Below, piece by piece: positions 44,411-55,770 of a stretch of DNA of 64,000 bases. The notes under the pieces are model-generated. The model searched no databases. It saw only the letters and a list, made by a program, of their open reading frames with translations, and had not been told where the DNA came from. The stretch is from the NCBI GenBank assembly GCA_961205875.1, contig OY540821.1, positions 8,618,001 to 8,682,000 of the forward strand, read 5' to 3'. A program made the translations under genes and the position numbers. The stretch comes from Sialis fuliginosa (lineage: Eukaryota > Arthropoda > Insecta > Megaloptera > Sialidae). Position 1 is the stretch's first letter, and each line of letters begins with the position of its first letter.

Positions 44411-45929
44411 AATGTATCTATTTATATTTATATTATATTCAAATTTTTTTTTGACTCACGGAACCCCCAGTTTAAGGACCACTACTTTAGGCCATACACA
44501 TGCATGTTCTGCTCACACCGCTTCTAACCGTGTAAAAAAATAATAGGGCATTAATTATTCGTTCGATTAACTAATACATATTTCCTTTTGCAGTTTGGAA
44601 AAATCAAATGTATTGGTGAAGTGAGTACAATATATACACAAATACATTAGAAAAAAAATAGACGAGTAGTAAACAAAATCATCTAGTGGTGTGTTAAAAT
44701 ATAGAGAGAAAATGTATTGCAAATTATATTTTGATAAAATTTTATATAATCAATAAAAGTTGTTGTCAACCTTCTCTAAAATCATTTCATATGTACATTT
44801 ATATTAAAAATTAAAAAGTTGATGATCCACTTAATTTACTCTTTGACTTGTTTTAATTAAAAAATTATATAAAATATTAAATTTCTTGTCGAAGCTCTTT
44901 ACACATAATTAGCTAACGGGAACTTAATAAATAGTTAAATAGTTTTAAATTGGCTTTCGCTTTTTAAAGGACAAAAATTTCCAAAAATTAATTACCTAAA
45001 TTATTTTCCAATTAAAGTTTGCAAATTAATTAGAAATAAAATAAAAATATAAATGTCGTAATTTTTTTTTGTTCATCAGTCAAGAATTTCTCAGAGAAGA
45101 CATTTTAAAATTAACTTAATATAATAATATTTATTATATTTTATTTAAATTTAAATGGGTAGTTTTTGTTTGAATTTATATATGATATAAATATAGTAAT
45201 ACATCGATTAATACAGGGTGGGGAGGGGGGGGTAATTGAGTTTGAAGTTTTTAAAAATGAAATCTAATTAGATTCAGTTTGAACTACATATCTACTAAAT
45301 TGTGATGCATCATGTATCAGTAATTTTGCCAATTTCAATGAATACAAAGGGAGTTTGACAATTTGTGAAAATGACAGTCATGCATCATCACAGCAATACC
45401 TGCTTTTAGAGAACTAAATTCAATGGTAACAGATAATTATAATTTCTATGTGGGAAAACAAATCTATAGTTTGAAAAGACTAGTTGACAAAAAAAAGTAT
45501 TTGGCTTTTAAATTCAAAGCTCTGTATTTGTGGTGAAAATGGCGGTAGATAAATCAATAAAAAAGTATTTAAAATATTTAAATCTCTATACCTTTTAGTG
45601 TTTTTTACAAATTTAATTTTTATTGATTTTTCAGAAAGTTATAGGAAAGTTATAAGGAAAATTAGTTTTTTTTTTGTAACAAAAATTGTCAAGTGCGAGT
45701 CAAACCTCGTGTACTAGTATCCCGTTCTGTATAGTTTTTCAATTTATTCGCTTATTGTAACTCAATCTTTACAGATTTTCCAAGTATTAGTAAAGTTAAA
45801 ACCACTTTTATTCATTAGTTAAGTTATTAGAACATATATGGCACTAAATATACTATAGTTAAATAATTTTGAATTATAATAGAAAAAAATGACAACTTTT
45901 TTGTGATTTCAGCATCATTTATATAGTAT
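44411..45929. other. AT-rich DNA, no gene seen
   Basis: CAAGTGCGAGTCAAACCTCG at 45689 resembles a dispersed motif frequent in insect transposons. Short G runs lie at 45222-45231. No gene. Confidence 0.4.
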
Positions 45930-46269
45930 ACCTATTATAAAACGCAACGTCTCTCTGTCTATTTGTGTGTCCGTTTAGGCGCTTATCACTCGAGAAACAC
46001 GTTTTTTTTTAATTGATAGATATGTTTTTTGGCTGGGTTTTAGTATTTATTTTGTTACGTTAGGTAACATAAAGAATAATCAGTAACGAAAATCGTAGAT
46101 CAAGTTGGAAAAATTCGAAAATATCTTGGCTCCTATGCGAGATAGGAGGTTGTTGTTTTTTCCCCTAATTCTCCCACCCCATTGTATTATTTTCGCCGAA
46201 TTTAATGAATTTAATTATAACCCACAAGGGGTGAAATATTAACTTCCGTTACATATTTTTAATAAAGAT
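45930..46269 (-). mobile_element. retroposon 3' fragment, reversed
   Basis: TATAAAACGCAACGTCTCTC, TGTCCGTTTAGGCGCTTATC and ACTCGAGAAACACG mirror the tails at 15550-15640 and 48470-48548. GTTACGTTAGGTAACATAA mirrors 15470. Only the 3' 150 bases or so are present; the rest to 46269 is unassigned. Confidence 0.6.
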
Positions 46270-46590
46270 TTATTTCGCTACTTTCAGAGATGGGAAGAGC
46301 TGACAATATATTTTTACGATTTATTTGGAAATTTGTTAAACGAAGGCGTTAATAATAACAAAACGTTTGCATATTTAAATTCCTTGATTTGTCAGCTTTC
46401 CCTCGGTACCCCACTTGCCGATAGTAAACAATCGAGTTTTTTTAAGGGGGGGGGGAGGACTTCAAACACTTATAATTTTGTTTTGATAACTCAAAACTAT
46501 TATAAGTCCACCATTTACTATATTTATGCTAAATCTCAGCTTTCTAGGTCAAACGATTTAGTATCTAAAAGTCTGCGACCGACATAAATA
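46270..46590 (+). repeat. dispersed repeat, copy 2 (pair with 7480)
   Basis: See 7480-7790. Conserved order ACTTTCAGAGATG, GATTTGTCAGCTTTCC, GGTACCCCACTTG, an interposed 9-base G run (46447), AACTCAAAACTATTATAAG, AAATCTCAGCTTTCTAGG. No coding meaning. Confidence 0.6.
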
Positions 46591-47101
46591 ACTATTAAAA
46601 AAATTAATTTCAATTTGCAAAAATACAGACATTTTCCATATTGTCCTCTTTTTTTAGCAATATTTCGTTCTCTGAATTGTTTTGACATTTAACACAAACT
46701 GCCTTTGGTTGTATTATTAATTGAAATTTATCTAAACATAACAAAATAATGTTGAAATACGAGGGAATTTAAAAATGTAAATCCGGACGCTGAAAGATTT
46801 GACTTTTGAAAGCAACAGTTTAATAGGAGGGTGTGAGGCTTTTATTAAAACGTAGCATCGACTTATAAAAGTCAATCCTGGTGACGAGCGAGCAATGCAA
46901 AAATAAATATATCCTCGTATATAATAATATTTCAGCAAACGTCAACATTTTATTGCACAAAATTTTTCGTGACTGAATTGTATAATAATAATTTATTGTT
47001 ATTGAAATATGATGGTATAGAAATAGTCATTGATTACTTTGTGGGACAGTTATTAGTGTGCCCCATTGTCTCTAACTTAATTTATAATAAGTATGTATAT
47101 A
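46591..47101. other. AT-rich DNA, no gene seen
   Basis: No supported feature; TA at 47100-47101 is the target of the next MITE. Confidence 0.4.
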
Positions 47102-47592
47102 AGGTACTGGCACCAGTTATGGCCGGTATAAGAACAAGATTTACTGTTTTTGTTCTTTTTTGTAATTCTCCTGAACTCATGTTACTAATACAACAAGTAA
47201 CTCTTTATTTAATCAATTTAATTACCAAAGTCCGCAAATATAGTATGTTTTTTAAATAATAGCCTTTTTATTTTGTTTATGTTTTTCTCCAGTAATGGAT
47301 AAAGTAAAACCAGTAATGAGCACGCAGTGATGGACACTTGCTAATGATTACAAAAAGTACTACGACACAAAAGATATAAAAGAAAGAATCGTCAAATTTG
47401 AAACAATGTAAAGCAGTTGCTATGATAATATAATAATTATACTAATAATTAGTTTAAATGTCCACCATTTTGACACCTATTGGCCGATTATCATCAAATC
47501 ATGCTGTAAGACAGTTAAATGTATATCGATTAATATTCAGAAATGGTAGTAATCAAATATCAACAAATATATCTAATTCAGTACATTTTAAA
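47102..47592 (+). mobile_element. MITE, AGGTACTGGCACC family, right tip lost
   Basis: Left end AGGTACTGGCACCAGTTATG after TA. Internal order AAGTCCGCAAATATAG, TTTTTCTCCAGTAATGG, GATAAAGTAAAACCAGTAAT, AATGTCCACCATTTTGACAC, AATGGTAGTAATCAAATATC, ending at about 47592 without the right inverted repeat. Confidence 0.85.
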
Positions 47593-48030
47593 ATAGGTAA
47601 TTTTAACTTCGGTTTTATGAATTGTGGTTCTTATGATTTCAAGTATCAAATCAATTTATATTTTAAATGAGTCCAGCGAGTCTTTAAACGAGGATTTCAA
47701 TGATTCTTGCCAGGACGATCCTTCGATATTAAGATCATTGTTAAGAGGAAATATTTTGGCTTGAAGATTTTTCTTTAAATTGAAAAGTTTTTACCCCCAA
47801 CATATTATGGATGACCGCATCGGGAAAATTACTTTAAAGCAAACATGGGCGCCATCGGGATATTTTTGGGGGTATAATGGATACTTTAAATAATAACTTT
47901 TAAAAATTTGAACTGTTTTACTTGGTCGTATTTATCCGATATTGTAATGTACGGTATTATAAAGGAGCTAACAAATTAAATTTTTTTAGCAAACAAAGAT
48001 TTTCAACATAAAAATTTTAAAAAAAATTAA
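47593..48030. other. AT-rich DNA with a MITE tip
   Basis: 47948-47977 (ACGGTATTATAAAGGAGCTA then ACAAAT) is a solitary terminus of the TGTCCGGTATTATAAAG family. Nothing else. Confidence 0.5.
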
Positions 48031-48548
48031 TTTCAAGATATTTCCTAAACTATAAGACCAAATTGGATGCTGTAAAGGGCAAATGATATCAATATTAAGT
48101 ACTTATGGCGATGAAATCATTTATTTCGATAAGGATTAATGTTTTGCAGGTCGTAAGTCCACGTAAACAAAACCCAAATATTTTTAATTTTCTTTGTAAC
48201 ATAAAAGCAGTAACTGTGGCTTAGATATAAAAGTTAGATATATGGGGTCGCGGACTTTATATTAGATATTTTGATTCTATACAATTCTTTACTACATTAT
48301 TTTGTTCAATATTGAACGATTTAGGCAGCGTATTGCAAAATAGCGCGCTGATGGCAAACTTTTTTCCATCTTGATTTACTATTATCGTCACTGCTTATTC
48401 CTTATGTTACCTACCGAAACAAAATATAGCCAGAGAATATATCTATGAATTAAAAGAAAAACACGTAAAATCGATAAGTTGTTCTCGAGTTTTTATAAGC
48501 GCACTAACGGATAGACAGACAGAGAGACGTTGAGTTATATATATATAG
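48031..48548 (+). mobile_element. retroposon copy, same family as 14863-15640
   Basis: Matches 15206-15640: CAAGATATTTCCTAAACTAT, CCAAATTGGATGCTGTAAAG, GATAAGGATTAATGTTTTGC, CACGTAAACAAAACCC, GCGCACTAACGGATAGACAG, AGACGTTGAGTTATATATAT. An extra 100 bp or so at 48290-48400 (AGCGTATTGCAAAATAGCGC) is absent from the other copy. No ORF. Confidence 0.7.
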
Positions 48549-49275
48549 GTATTGAGAGACATGTTTTTTTAAAACTGTTCCATATTTACTGTCAGTTGAA
48601 AAAGGAACATTACGATTTTTTTTTCTTACGGCAAATGTTATTCAGTTTGTGGGGTGAGGGGGTGATTGGGTAGGTAATATCACAGGTTTTTTTGTTTGTG
48701 ATGTGTTTTTTATTGGTAGCTGTTTTTATTAAATGAAACTTTCTTTATCAAAATATTTTATTGTAAAGACGATATTTGTGTGGGTACTTGATACACCAGT
48801 GCATAACACAGTCCATTTATGAGTGCAGACATAAAACACTATCGGTTAATTTCTGGCCGAGATTCTAAGAGAAATAACAAAAAGTTATAATATCTATAGA
48901 GACGAGAGTGCATAATATGTGAACATTTGCAATAAAACTATATGTTCCATGATCCGTAACTGAATGTTGTCATTGTTGTTACGTGACGTACACTTTCAAG
49001 TACACACAACTTTATCGGTACATGTGGTGGATGTTTACGCTTTTGTTATCGCCACAAAGTTTGGTTTCAACTTTGAAATTTATCGGTTTTATTTTTAAAT
49101 GTATATTGTATGCACGAGGCAGATGTCAAGGATACTTTTTCACATTCAGGCCAAATTTTAAACCAAATAAAAAGTATATCGTCACCCGTTAATTTTCCGT
49201 CAGAATCATAGTTATAAATTTTCATATTCACAATACTTTTTACTTTCTTATACCCATGTATATGAAATATACATA
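48549..49275. other. AT-rich DNA with a MITE tip
   Basis: 48789-48817 is the solitary end of the ATGGACTGTGTCAT element. GAGAGACATGTTTTTTTAAA at 48554 has a weak relative at 60361. No gene. Confidence 0.45.
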
Positions 49276-49489
49276 CACTGAGAAAAATATTTCGTGTAGT
49301 CAAAGAATATTTCTTTCAGTCAATTAAATAATTTCATCGAATAGCATCCATAAAATTATTTGATGAACTTAATGAAATAGTTTATTTAAAAGAAAGATTT
49401 AAGAAATTATTAATACAATAAATAATTCATTACATGGAACAAAGTTTTTTTCAAATGGATATCAAATTTATAATTTCAATTAATAATTA

Positions 49490-50070
49490 CATACAACTTA
49501 TGAATCAAATAATTCGAATTATTTTTTCAATGAAATATTTTTTAAATCGAAAAAAATATTTTATGAAACTTAATATTTGTGTTATAACTTGTATGTCAAA
49601 TTTCTTAAAAATTATAAAATATTTGTTCAACTGCAATAAACAATTTATAAATCAAATAAGTCGGATTCTTTTTTCAATAAAATATTTTTTAAATAGAAAA
49701 AAATATTTTATGAAACCTAATATTTGTGTTATAACTTGTATGTCAAATTTCTTAAAAATTATAAAATATTTGTTCAACTGCAATAAACAATTTATGAATC
49801 AAATAAGTCGGATTCTTTTTTCAATGAAATATTTTTTAAATGGAAAAAAATATTTTATGAAACTTAATATCTATGTTATAACTTGTATGTAAAATTTCTT
49901 TAAAATTATAAAATATTTGTTCAACTGAAATAAACAACATATGAATCAAATGAATCGGATTAATTTTTCAATGAAATATTCTTTAAATTAAAAAAAATAT
50001 TTTATGAAAATAAATAACTATGTATTAATTGTTCTGTCAAATTTCATTAAAATTATAAAATAATTGTTTG
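49490..50070 (+). repeat. 147-bp tandem repeat, about 3.9 copies
   Basis: The landmark ATCAAAT occurs at 49504, 49651, 49798 and 49945, exactly 147 bp apart. Each unit has TTTTTTCAATGAAATATTTT, AAAAAATATTTTATGAAAC, TTATAACTTGTATGTCAAAT and AAAATATTTGTTCAACTG. As 147 is divisible by three, one frame (49434-49892) stays open for three units, encoding a Lys/Phe/Ile-rich repeat (NQISRILFS, KKYFMK, NICVITCMSNF). Substitutions do not favour silent sites and the fourth unit has stops, so I do not treat it as a gene. Confidence 0.9.
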
Positions 50071-50340
50071 ATTTAAACAATTATATAATTCATTTATTGA
50101 TTTAGTTCTTTCATTTCATAAAATGTTTAATGGCTCACATTATTCACATAATCTTCTCTAATAAACATTTCTTTATGAGGATTAAAGGAGTTATAGGATA
50201 AATATAGGGGTTCTTGTAAATTAAGAAGTATTTCTTTCAAATAAATAATACTTTATTGACATTAAAAATATAATTTCTTTGGCTAAAGAGCATAGTTAAT
50301 GCATTTCAAGAACTGGTTTATTTAATTTGAATAGATATAT

Positions 50341-52849
50341 ATACTTGTTGCCCTAAAATTACTTGGTGCCGTAAAATTACTTGGTGCCGTAAAATTACTT
50401 GGTGCCGTAAAATTACTTGGTGCAGTGAAATTACTTGGTGCCGTGAAATTACTTGGTGCCGTGAAATTACTTAGTGCCGTAAAATTACTTGGTGCCGTGA
50501 AATTACTTGGTGCCGTAAAATAACTTGGTGCCGTAAAATTACTTGGTGCCGTAAAATTACTTGGTGCCGTGAAATTACTTGGTGCCGTGAAATTACTTGG
50601 TGCCGTGAAATAACTTGGTGCCGTGAAATAACTTGGTGCCGTGAAATTACTTGGTGCCGTGAAATTACTTGGTGCCGTGAAATTACTTGGTGCCGTGAAA
50701 TTACTTGGTGCCGTGAAATTACTTGGTGCCGTGAAATTACTTGGTGCCGTAAAATTACTTGGTGCCGTAAAATTACTTGGTGCCGTGAAATTACTTGGTG
50801 CCGTGAAATTACTTGGTGCCGTAAAATTACTTGGTGCCGTGAAATTACTTGGTGCCGTGAAATTACTTGGTGCCGTAAAATTACTTGGTGCCGTAAAATT
50901 ACTTGGTGCCGTGAAATTACTTGGTGCCGTGAAATTACTTGGTGCCGTAAAATTACTTGGTGCCGTGAAATTACTTGGTGCCGTGAAATTACTTGGTGCC
51001 GTAAAATAACTTGGTGCCCTAAAATTACTTGGTGCCGTGAAATTACTTGGTGCCGTAAAATTACTTGGTGCCGTGAAATTACTTGGTGCCGTGAAATTAC
51101 TTGGTGCCGTAAAATTACTTGGTGCCGTGAAATTACTTGGTGCCGTGAAATTACTTGGTGCCGTGAAATTACTTGGTGCCGTAAAATTACTTGGTGCCGT
51201 AAAATTACTTGGTGCCGTGAAATTACTTGGTGCCGTGAAATTACTTGGTGCCGTAAAATTACTTGGTGCCGTGAAATTACTTGGTGCCGTGAAATTACTT
51301 GGTGCCGTAAAATTACTTGGTGCCGTAAAATTACTTGGTGCCGTGAAATTACTTGGTGCCGTGAAATTACTTGGTGCCGTAAAATTACTTGGTGCCGTGA
51401 AATTATTTGGTGCCGTGAAAATACTTGGTGCCGTAAAATTACTTGGTGCCGTGAAATTACTTGGTGCCGTGAAATTACTTGGTGCCGTAAAATTACTTGG
51501 TGCCGTGAAAATACTTGGTGCCGTGAAATTACTTGGTGCCGTGAAATTACTAGGTGCCGTAAAATTACTTGGTGCCGTAAAATTACTTGGTGCCGTGAAA
51601 TTACTTGGTGCCGTAAAATTACTTGGTGCCGTAAAATTACTTGGTGCCGTGAAATTACTTGGTGCCGTGAAATTACTTGGTGCCGTGAAATTACTTGGTG
51701 CCGTATAATTACTTGGTGCCGTAAAATTACTAGGTGCCGTGAAATTACTTGGTGCCGTGAAATTACTTGGTGCCGTGAAATTACTTGGTGCCGTGAAATT
51801 ACTTGGTGCCGTGAAATTACTTGGTGCCGTAAAATTACTTGGTGCCGTAAAATTACTTGGTGCCCTAAAATTACTTGGTGCCGTGAAATTACTTGGTGCC
51901 GTGAAATTACTTGGTGCCGTAAAATTACTTGGTGCCGTGAAATTACTTGGTGCCGTTAAATTACTTGGTGCCGTGAAATTACTTGGTGCCGTGAAATTAC
52001 TTGGTGCCGTGAAATTACTTGGTGCCGTGAAATTACTTGGTTCCGTGAAATTACTTGGTGCCGTGAAATTACTTGGTGCCGTGAAATTACTTGGTGCCGT
52101 GAAATCACTTGGTGCCGCAAAATTACTTGGTGCCGTGAAATTACTTGGTGCCGTAAAATTACTTGGTGCCCTAAAATTACTTGGTGCCGTAAAATTACTT
52201 GGTGCCGTAAAATTACTAGGTGCCGTAAAATTACTTGGTGCCGTGAAATTACTTGGTGCCGTAAAATTACTTGGTGCCGTGAAATAACTTGGTGCCGTTA
52301 AATTACTTGGTGCCGTAAAATTACTTGGTGCCGTGAAATTACTTGGTGCCGTGAAATTACTTGGTGCCGTGAAATTACTAGGTGCCGTAAAATTACTTGG
52401 TGCCGTGAAATTATTTGGTGCCGTGAAATTACTTGGTGCCGTGAAATTACTTGGTGCCGTGAAATTACTTGGTGCCGTGAAATTACTTGGTGCCGTGAAA
52501 TTACTTGGTGCCGTGAAATTGCTTGGTGCCGTGAAATTACTTGGTGCCGTGAAATTACTTGGTGCCGTGAAATTACTTGGTGCCGTGAAATTACTTGGTG
52601 CCGTGAAATTACTTGGTGCCCTAAAATTATTTGGTGCCCTAAAATTACTTGGTGCCCTAAAATTACTTGGTGCCGTAAAATTACTTGGTGCCGTAAAATT
52701 ACTTGGTGCCCTAAAATTACTTGGTGCCGTAAAATTACTAGGTGCCGTTAAATTACTTGGTGCCGTTAAATTACTTGGTGCCGTAAAATTACTTGGTGCC
52801 GTAAAATTACTTGGTGCCCTAAAATTACTTGGTGCCCTAAAATTACTTG
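50341..52849. repeat. 18-bp minisatellite, about 139 copies
   Basis: Consensus TTACTTGGTGCCGTRAAA, 18 bp, uninterrupted in phase for 2509 bp. Variation is mostly two-state at one base (GTGAAA or GTAAAA), with a third class CCCTAAAA concentrated at the right end (52620-52849) and once at each of 50352 and 51019. Rare changes are ACTAGG, ATTTGG and TAACTTGG. The plus frame reads KLLGAV repeats with several TAA stops and no ATG. The minus frame reads FTAPSN repeats and is stop-free from 52853 down to 50325 but also has no ATG. A seven-unit higher-order pattern is visible in places. I call it a minisatellite, not a gene. Confidence 0.97.
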
Positions 52850-53539
52850 GATACTATATTTCATTGTATCTTATATTTTTTTTTTTTTAAGAAACACATT
52901 TCATCGGAATTATGAAACATTTCATTGGTTTGAATAATTGTCTATTACATATAACGAAATATATTATTGAATTAAATTGTGATTTTTAAAACTCTATTAT
53001 TTCATTTTATTATATCAAAACAATCATTTTTTTGGAATGAATAAAGTTGTATTATATTCAAAGACATGTAAAATCTAACTAATTTTAAGTATTTTAAATG
53101 AATGAAAGGATTATTTCATCGTATAATTTGTATTTTATTACTTTAAAAAAATGCATTTCATTGGATTTATAAAATATTTCATTGGTTTAACAATTTATAA
53201 CTTTAGATTTCTTCAAATAATGATTTTGATTTTTGTTTAAAATATAATGTAATTGATCTGAAAAATTATTTTATAGATAGTTGAGTTGGGTGTTTAATGA
53301 AATGAGAATTCTGAATTGAAATATATGAGATTATTAACTAAAAGAATTAGGCATTGTATCGATTAAAAAATGTATTGGTTCAAAGAAATCAGATTGGATT
53401 AAATTATTTTTTTAACGCAATAATATATTTCTTTTGCTGTATGAAATCACAATTGCTCTGATGAATTTATCATTAATACAATAAAATCAAAATTCTATGA
53501 AATGAAATTCATTGATTCAATGACTTTTTTTTCTCAGTG
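52850..53539. repeat. right subterminal region with a 257-bp duplication
   Basis: ACACATTTCATCGGAATTAT...ACATTTCATTGGTTT (52895) and ATGCATTTCATTGGATTTAT...ATATTTCATTGGTTT (53152) are direct repeats about 257 bp apart. ATTTCATT / AATGAAAT occurs many more times up to the terminus. Dispersed identical motifs next to a short terminal repeat could be transposase-binding sites (inference). Confidence 0.65.
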
Positions 53540-53543
53540 TATA

Positions 53544-54039
53544 ATACAGTCTTGGATATGATCCTAGTAATGGCTATTTTTTAATTAAATGTACAGAATT
53601 ATAAATGTTAGTTGATATTTGATTACTACCATTTCTGAATATTAATCTACATACATTTAACTGTCTTACTGCGTGATTTGATGGCAATCGACCGATGGGT
53701 GTCAAAATGGTGGATATTTAAACTAATTATTAGTATGATTTATTTATTAATTATTATACTATCATAGCAACTGCATTACATTGTTTTAAAGACGATTCTT
53801 TCTTTTATTGCTCATTACTGGTTTTACTTTATTTATTACTGGAGAAAAAAATAAACAAAATATAAGGTTATAATTTAAAAAATAAACTATATTTGCGGAA
53901 TTTGGTATTTAAATTGATTAAATAAAGAGTTATTTGTTTTATTATTAACATGAATTCATGAGAATTACAAAAAAGAAGCCCGTCAGTCGCAAAACAGTAA
54001 ACCTTGCTCTTATAGCGGCCATAACTGGTGCCAGTACCT
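53544..54039 (-). mobile_element. MITE, AGGTACTGGCACC family, reversed
   Basis: Right end CATAACTGGTGCCAGTACCT before TA (54040-54041). Left end is degraded: TAATACAGTCTTGGATATG lacks about ten bases of the terminus, and is only a few bases from the end of the 4.26-kb element. Internal order reversed: TTGATTACTACCATTTCTG, CAAAATGGTGGATATTTAAA, TTACTGGAGAAAAAA, ATATTTGCGGAATTTGG. Confidence 0.85.
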
Positions 54040-54560
54040 TAGTATAAGTAAGTATCGTAAAGCCGATTTTTTTCGAACTTCGGATTTTGATGGAATTATC
54101 CATTTTGACCTTCCCTGAATCTATTCTGACTATTTTCGCCATGATGTCTGTCTGTCTGTCGGTCTGCAGACGCTGTAACTCAATTACGACAAATTGTAGA
54201 AGGGTGAAATTTTATATTTAAGATTAATTTTTGTCTGGGAAGAAAATCTCATATTTTTGAAAACGATCTTTCAACCAAATACGGATGTTCACTGATAATT
54301 TTTTTTAATTTTTCAAATTACCTTGAAACAGTGTGAATTAGAGAAAAATGGCCAAGTTAAAAATTGTAGGTAATATTATTATCTATAATTTATGAGCCAT
54401 TTATTTTATTCGTTTGAAATATTTTTCAATAAAATTAGAAACACGTACACTGTTCACTGTCAGTGTTACGTATAAGAAAGTCCCGTGGTTTCCACGGCAG
54501 ATATTTTTATACTTTTAACGTACAAGAAATTCATGTATTCCAAATATTTTATTTTACGAG
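54040..54560 (-). repeat. ACGTATAAGAAAGT dispersed repeat, rearranged copy
   Basis: 54060-54300 is the reverse complement of 43160-43430 (TTTGATGGAATTATCCATTT, CCATGATGTCTGTCTGTCTG, GAAGGGTGAAATTTTATATT). 54445-54520 carries ACACGTACACTGTTCACTG and TTACGTATAAGAAAGTCCC in the same orientation as at 42990, so the two blocks are inverted relative to each other here. Confidence 0.6.
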
Positions 54561-55253
54561 GTTTGTTGATTCATAAAATCAAGCAACAATATTTAACATT
54601 TTCTTATCATTTTCTTCATTCACAAAATGTGACAAAGCTGTATATATAAATAGTAACTTTGACGAAATCTACAAAATAACATAGTACATAGTAACAAATT
54701 CGTAAGCTTAACTGGGATGGGGGGGTGTATAAGAAGCTTAACAAACTTCTCTCAATTTTGTATACATCGTTCTATAAGATTAATTCTCGGTATTGAAATA
54801 ACTAAATGTATAATATGTGCATTTCTCAAGTCTTAATTTTGACGTGTGTTTGTATGAAGCTATTCAGTGCTAGATCGTATTGTATTTAATGTCGTACAAA
54901 TGGTAAATTAAATCTTATTTTATCCAAGATACTAATGTTTACATGGGTTATTTACATACATATATTTGATACTCTTTGGTAGATATGCGGAAACAAATAA
55001 TAAACAGAATCTAATAAATACATATGTATTAATTAACTCAAGTGTTTTTTTCACAAGTGTACTTAAGTACACTTTTGTAAAAAGTACTTGTTTTAATTTA
55101 AATAATTTTTATTGGCAATGCACTCGTACTGTATTCTACCTACTTAAATACAATTTTAGGCAAAATTAAATATACCTACTTGTTCTTAAGTATATTTTTT
55201 AATTGTAACTCAATTTTTGTTGATATTTTTATTATAAATTGAATTTAATTATA
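54561..55253. other. AT-rich DNA, no gene seen
   Basis: Short G run at 54715-54725. A 67-codon AT-rich frame at 54966 has no coding support. Confidence 0.4.
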
Positions 55254-55770
55254 AGGTACTGCCATCAGTCTTGAAAAATACCCCAATGTTGAACATTTTT
55301 GAGTTAAATGTACTGAGTTAAAAATATTTTTTGATATTTAATTACTGCCATTACTGGATACATTTAACTATTTAGTAGCGTTATTTGATGAAAATTGACC
55401 ATTTTGTTTAAAAACAGTGGACAAATAATTATCGCGGTACGGCATACTATCAATAAAAGTTAAAAAAATGTAAATGCTTTACATAAATAAATCTTATGAC
55501 TTTTTATTTTATAACGTTTGTATCTTTGTAATCTTTAGAAAGGGTTCATTACTGGGTTTACTTTGTCCATTACTGGAGAAAAAACATATAAAATAGAAAA
55601 CTATTTAAAAAAAAACTATTTTCGAATTTTGATAACTAACTTTATTTAATAAAGCGGTTCTTGTTTTATAAGTAACATGAGTTCATGAGAATTAAAAAAA
55701 AGTAGCCCATCAATCCAAAAAAAAAACAAAGACTTTGCTCTTAAAGCGTACAAGACTGGTGCGAGTACTT
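55254..55770 (-). mobile_element. MITE, AGGTACTGGCACC family, 517 bp
   Basis: Left end AGGTACTGCCATCAGTCTTG after TA; right end CAAGACTGGTGCGAGTACTT before TA. Same orientation as 37840: ATTACTGCCATTACTGG, CATTACTGGAGAAAAAACAT, ATCAATCC-reversed GGGATTGAT, with slightly decayed tips. Confidence 0.9.

Larger units (their letters stand above)
49276..53539. mobile_element. 4.26-kb TA-flanked element carrying two tandem arrays
   Basis: Left end CACTGAGAAAAATATTTCG (49276) is inverted at the right end as GACTTTTTTTTCTCAGTG (53539); both abut TA (49274-49275, 53540-53541). The terminal repeats are short (about 13 bp). The whole interior belongs together by composition: many ATTTCATT / AATGAAAT motifs near both ends, a 147-bp tandem array (49490-50070), a 2.5-kb 18-bp minisatellite (50341-52849) and a 257-bp direct duplication (52893-53190, diverged). 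No transposase frame is present, so it depends on enzymes in trans. TA duplication suggests Tc1/mariner-like mobilisation, but its size and cargo of tandem repeats are atypical. The family is not recognised. Confidence 0.75.

Noticed and set aside
49278-49290. Telomere or replication-origin reading of the 18-bp array
   Set aside because: The unit has no TTAGG-type motif, and the array lies inside an inverted-repeat element rather than at an end.
49434-49892. 152-codon Lys/Phe-rich ORF as a gene
   Set aside because: It is explained by the 147-bp tandem repeat being a multiple of three. No start context, composition is that of AT-rich DNA, and the fourth unit is stopped.
50641-52890. Four plus-strand frames of KLLGAV repeats as a protein family
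   Set aside because: They are minisatellite read-through with GTG rather than ATG starts and are cut by TAA wherever TTACTT became TAACTT. No exon signals.
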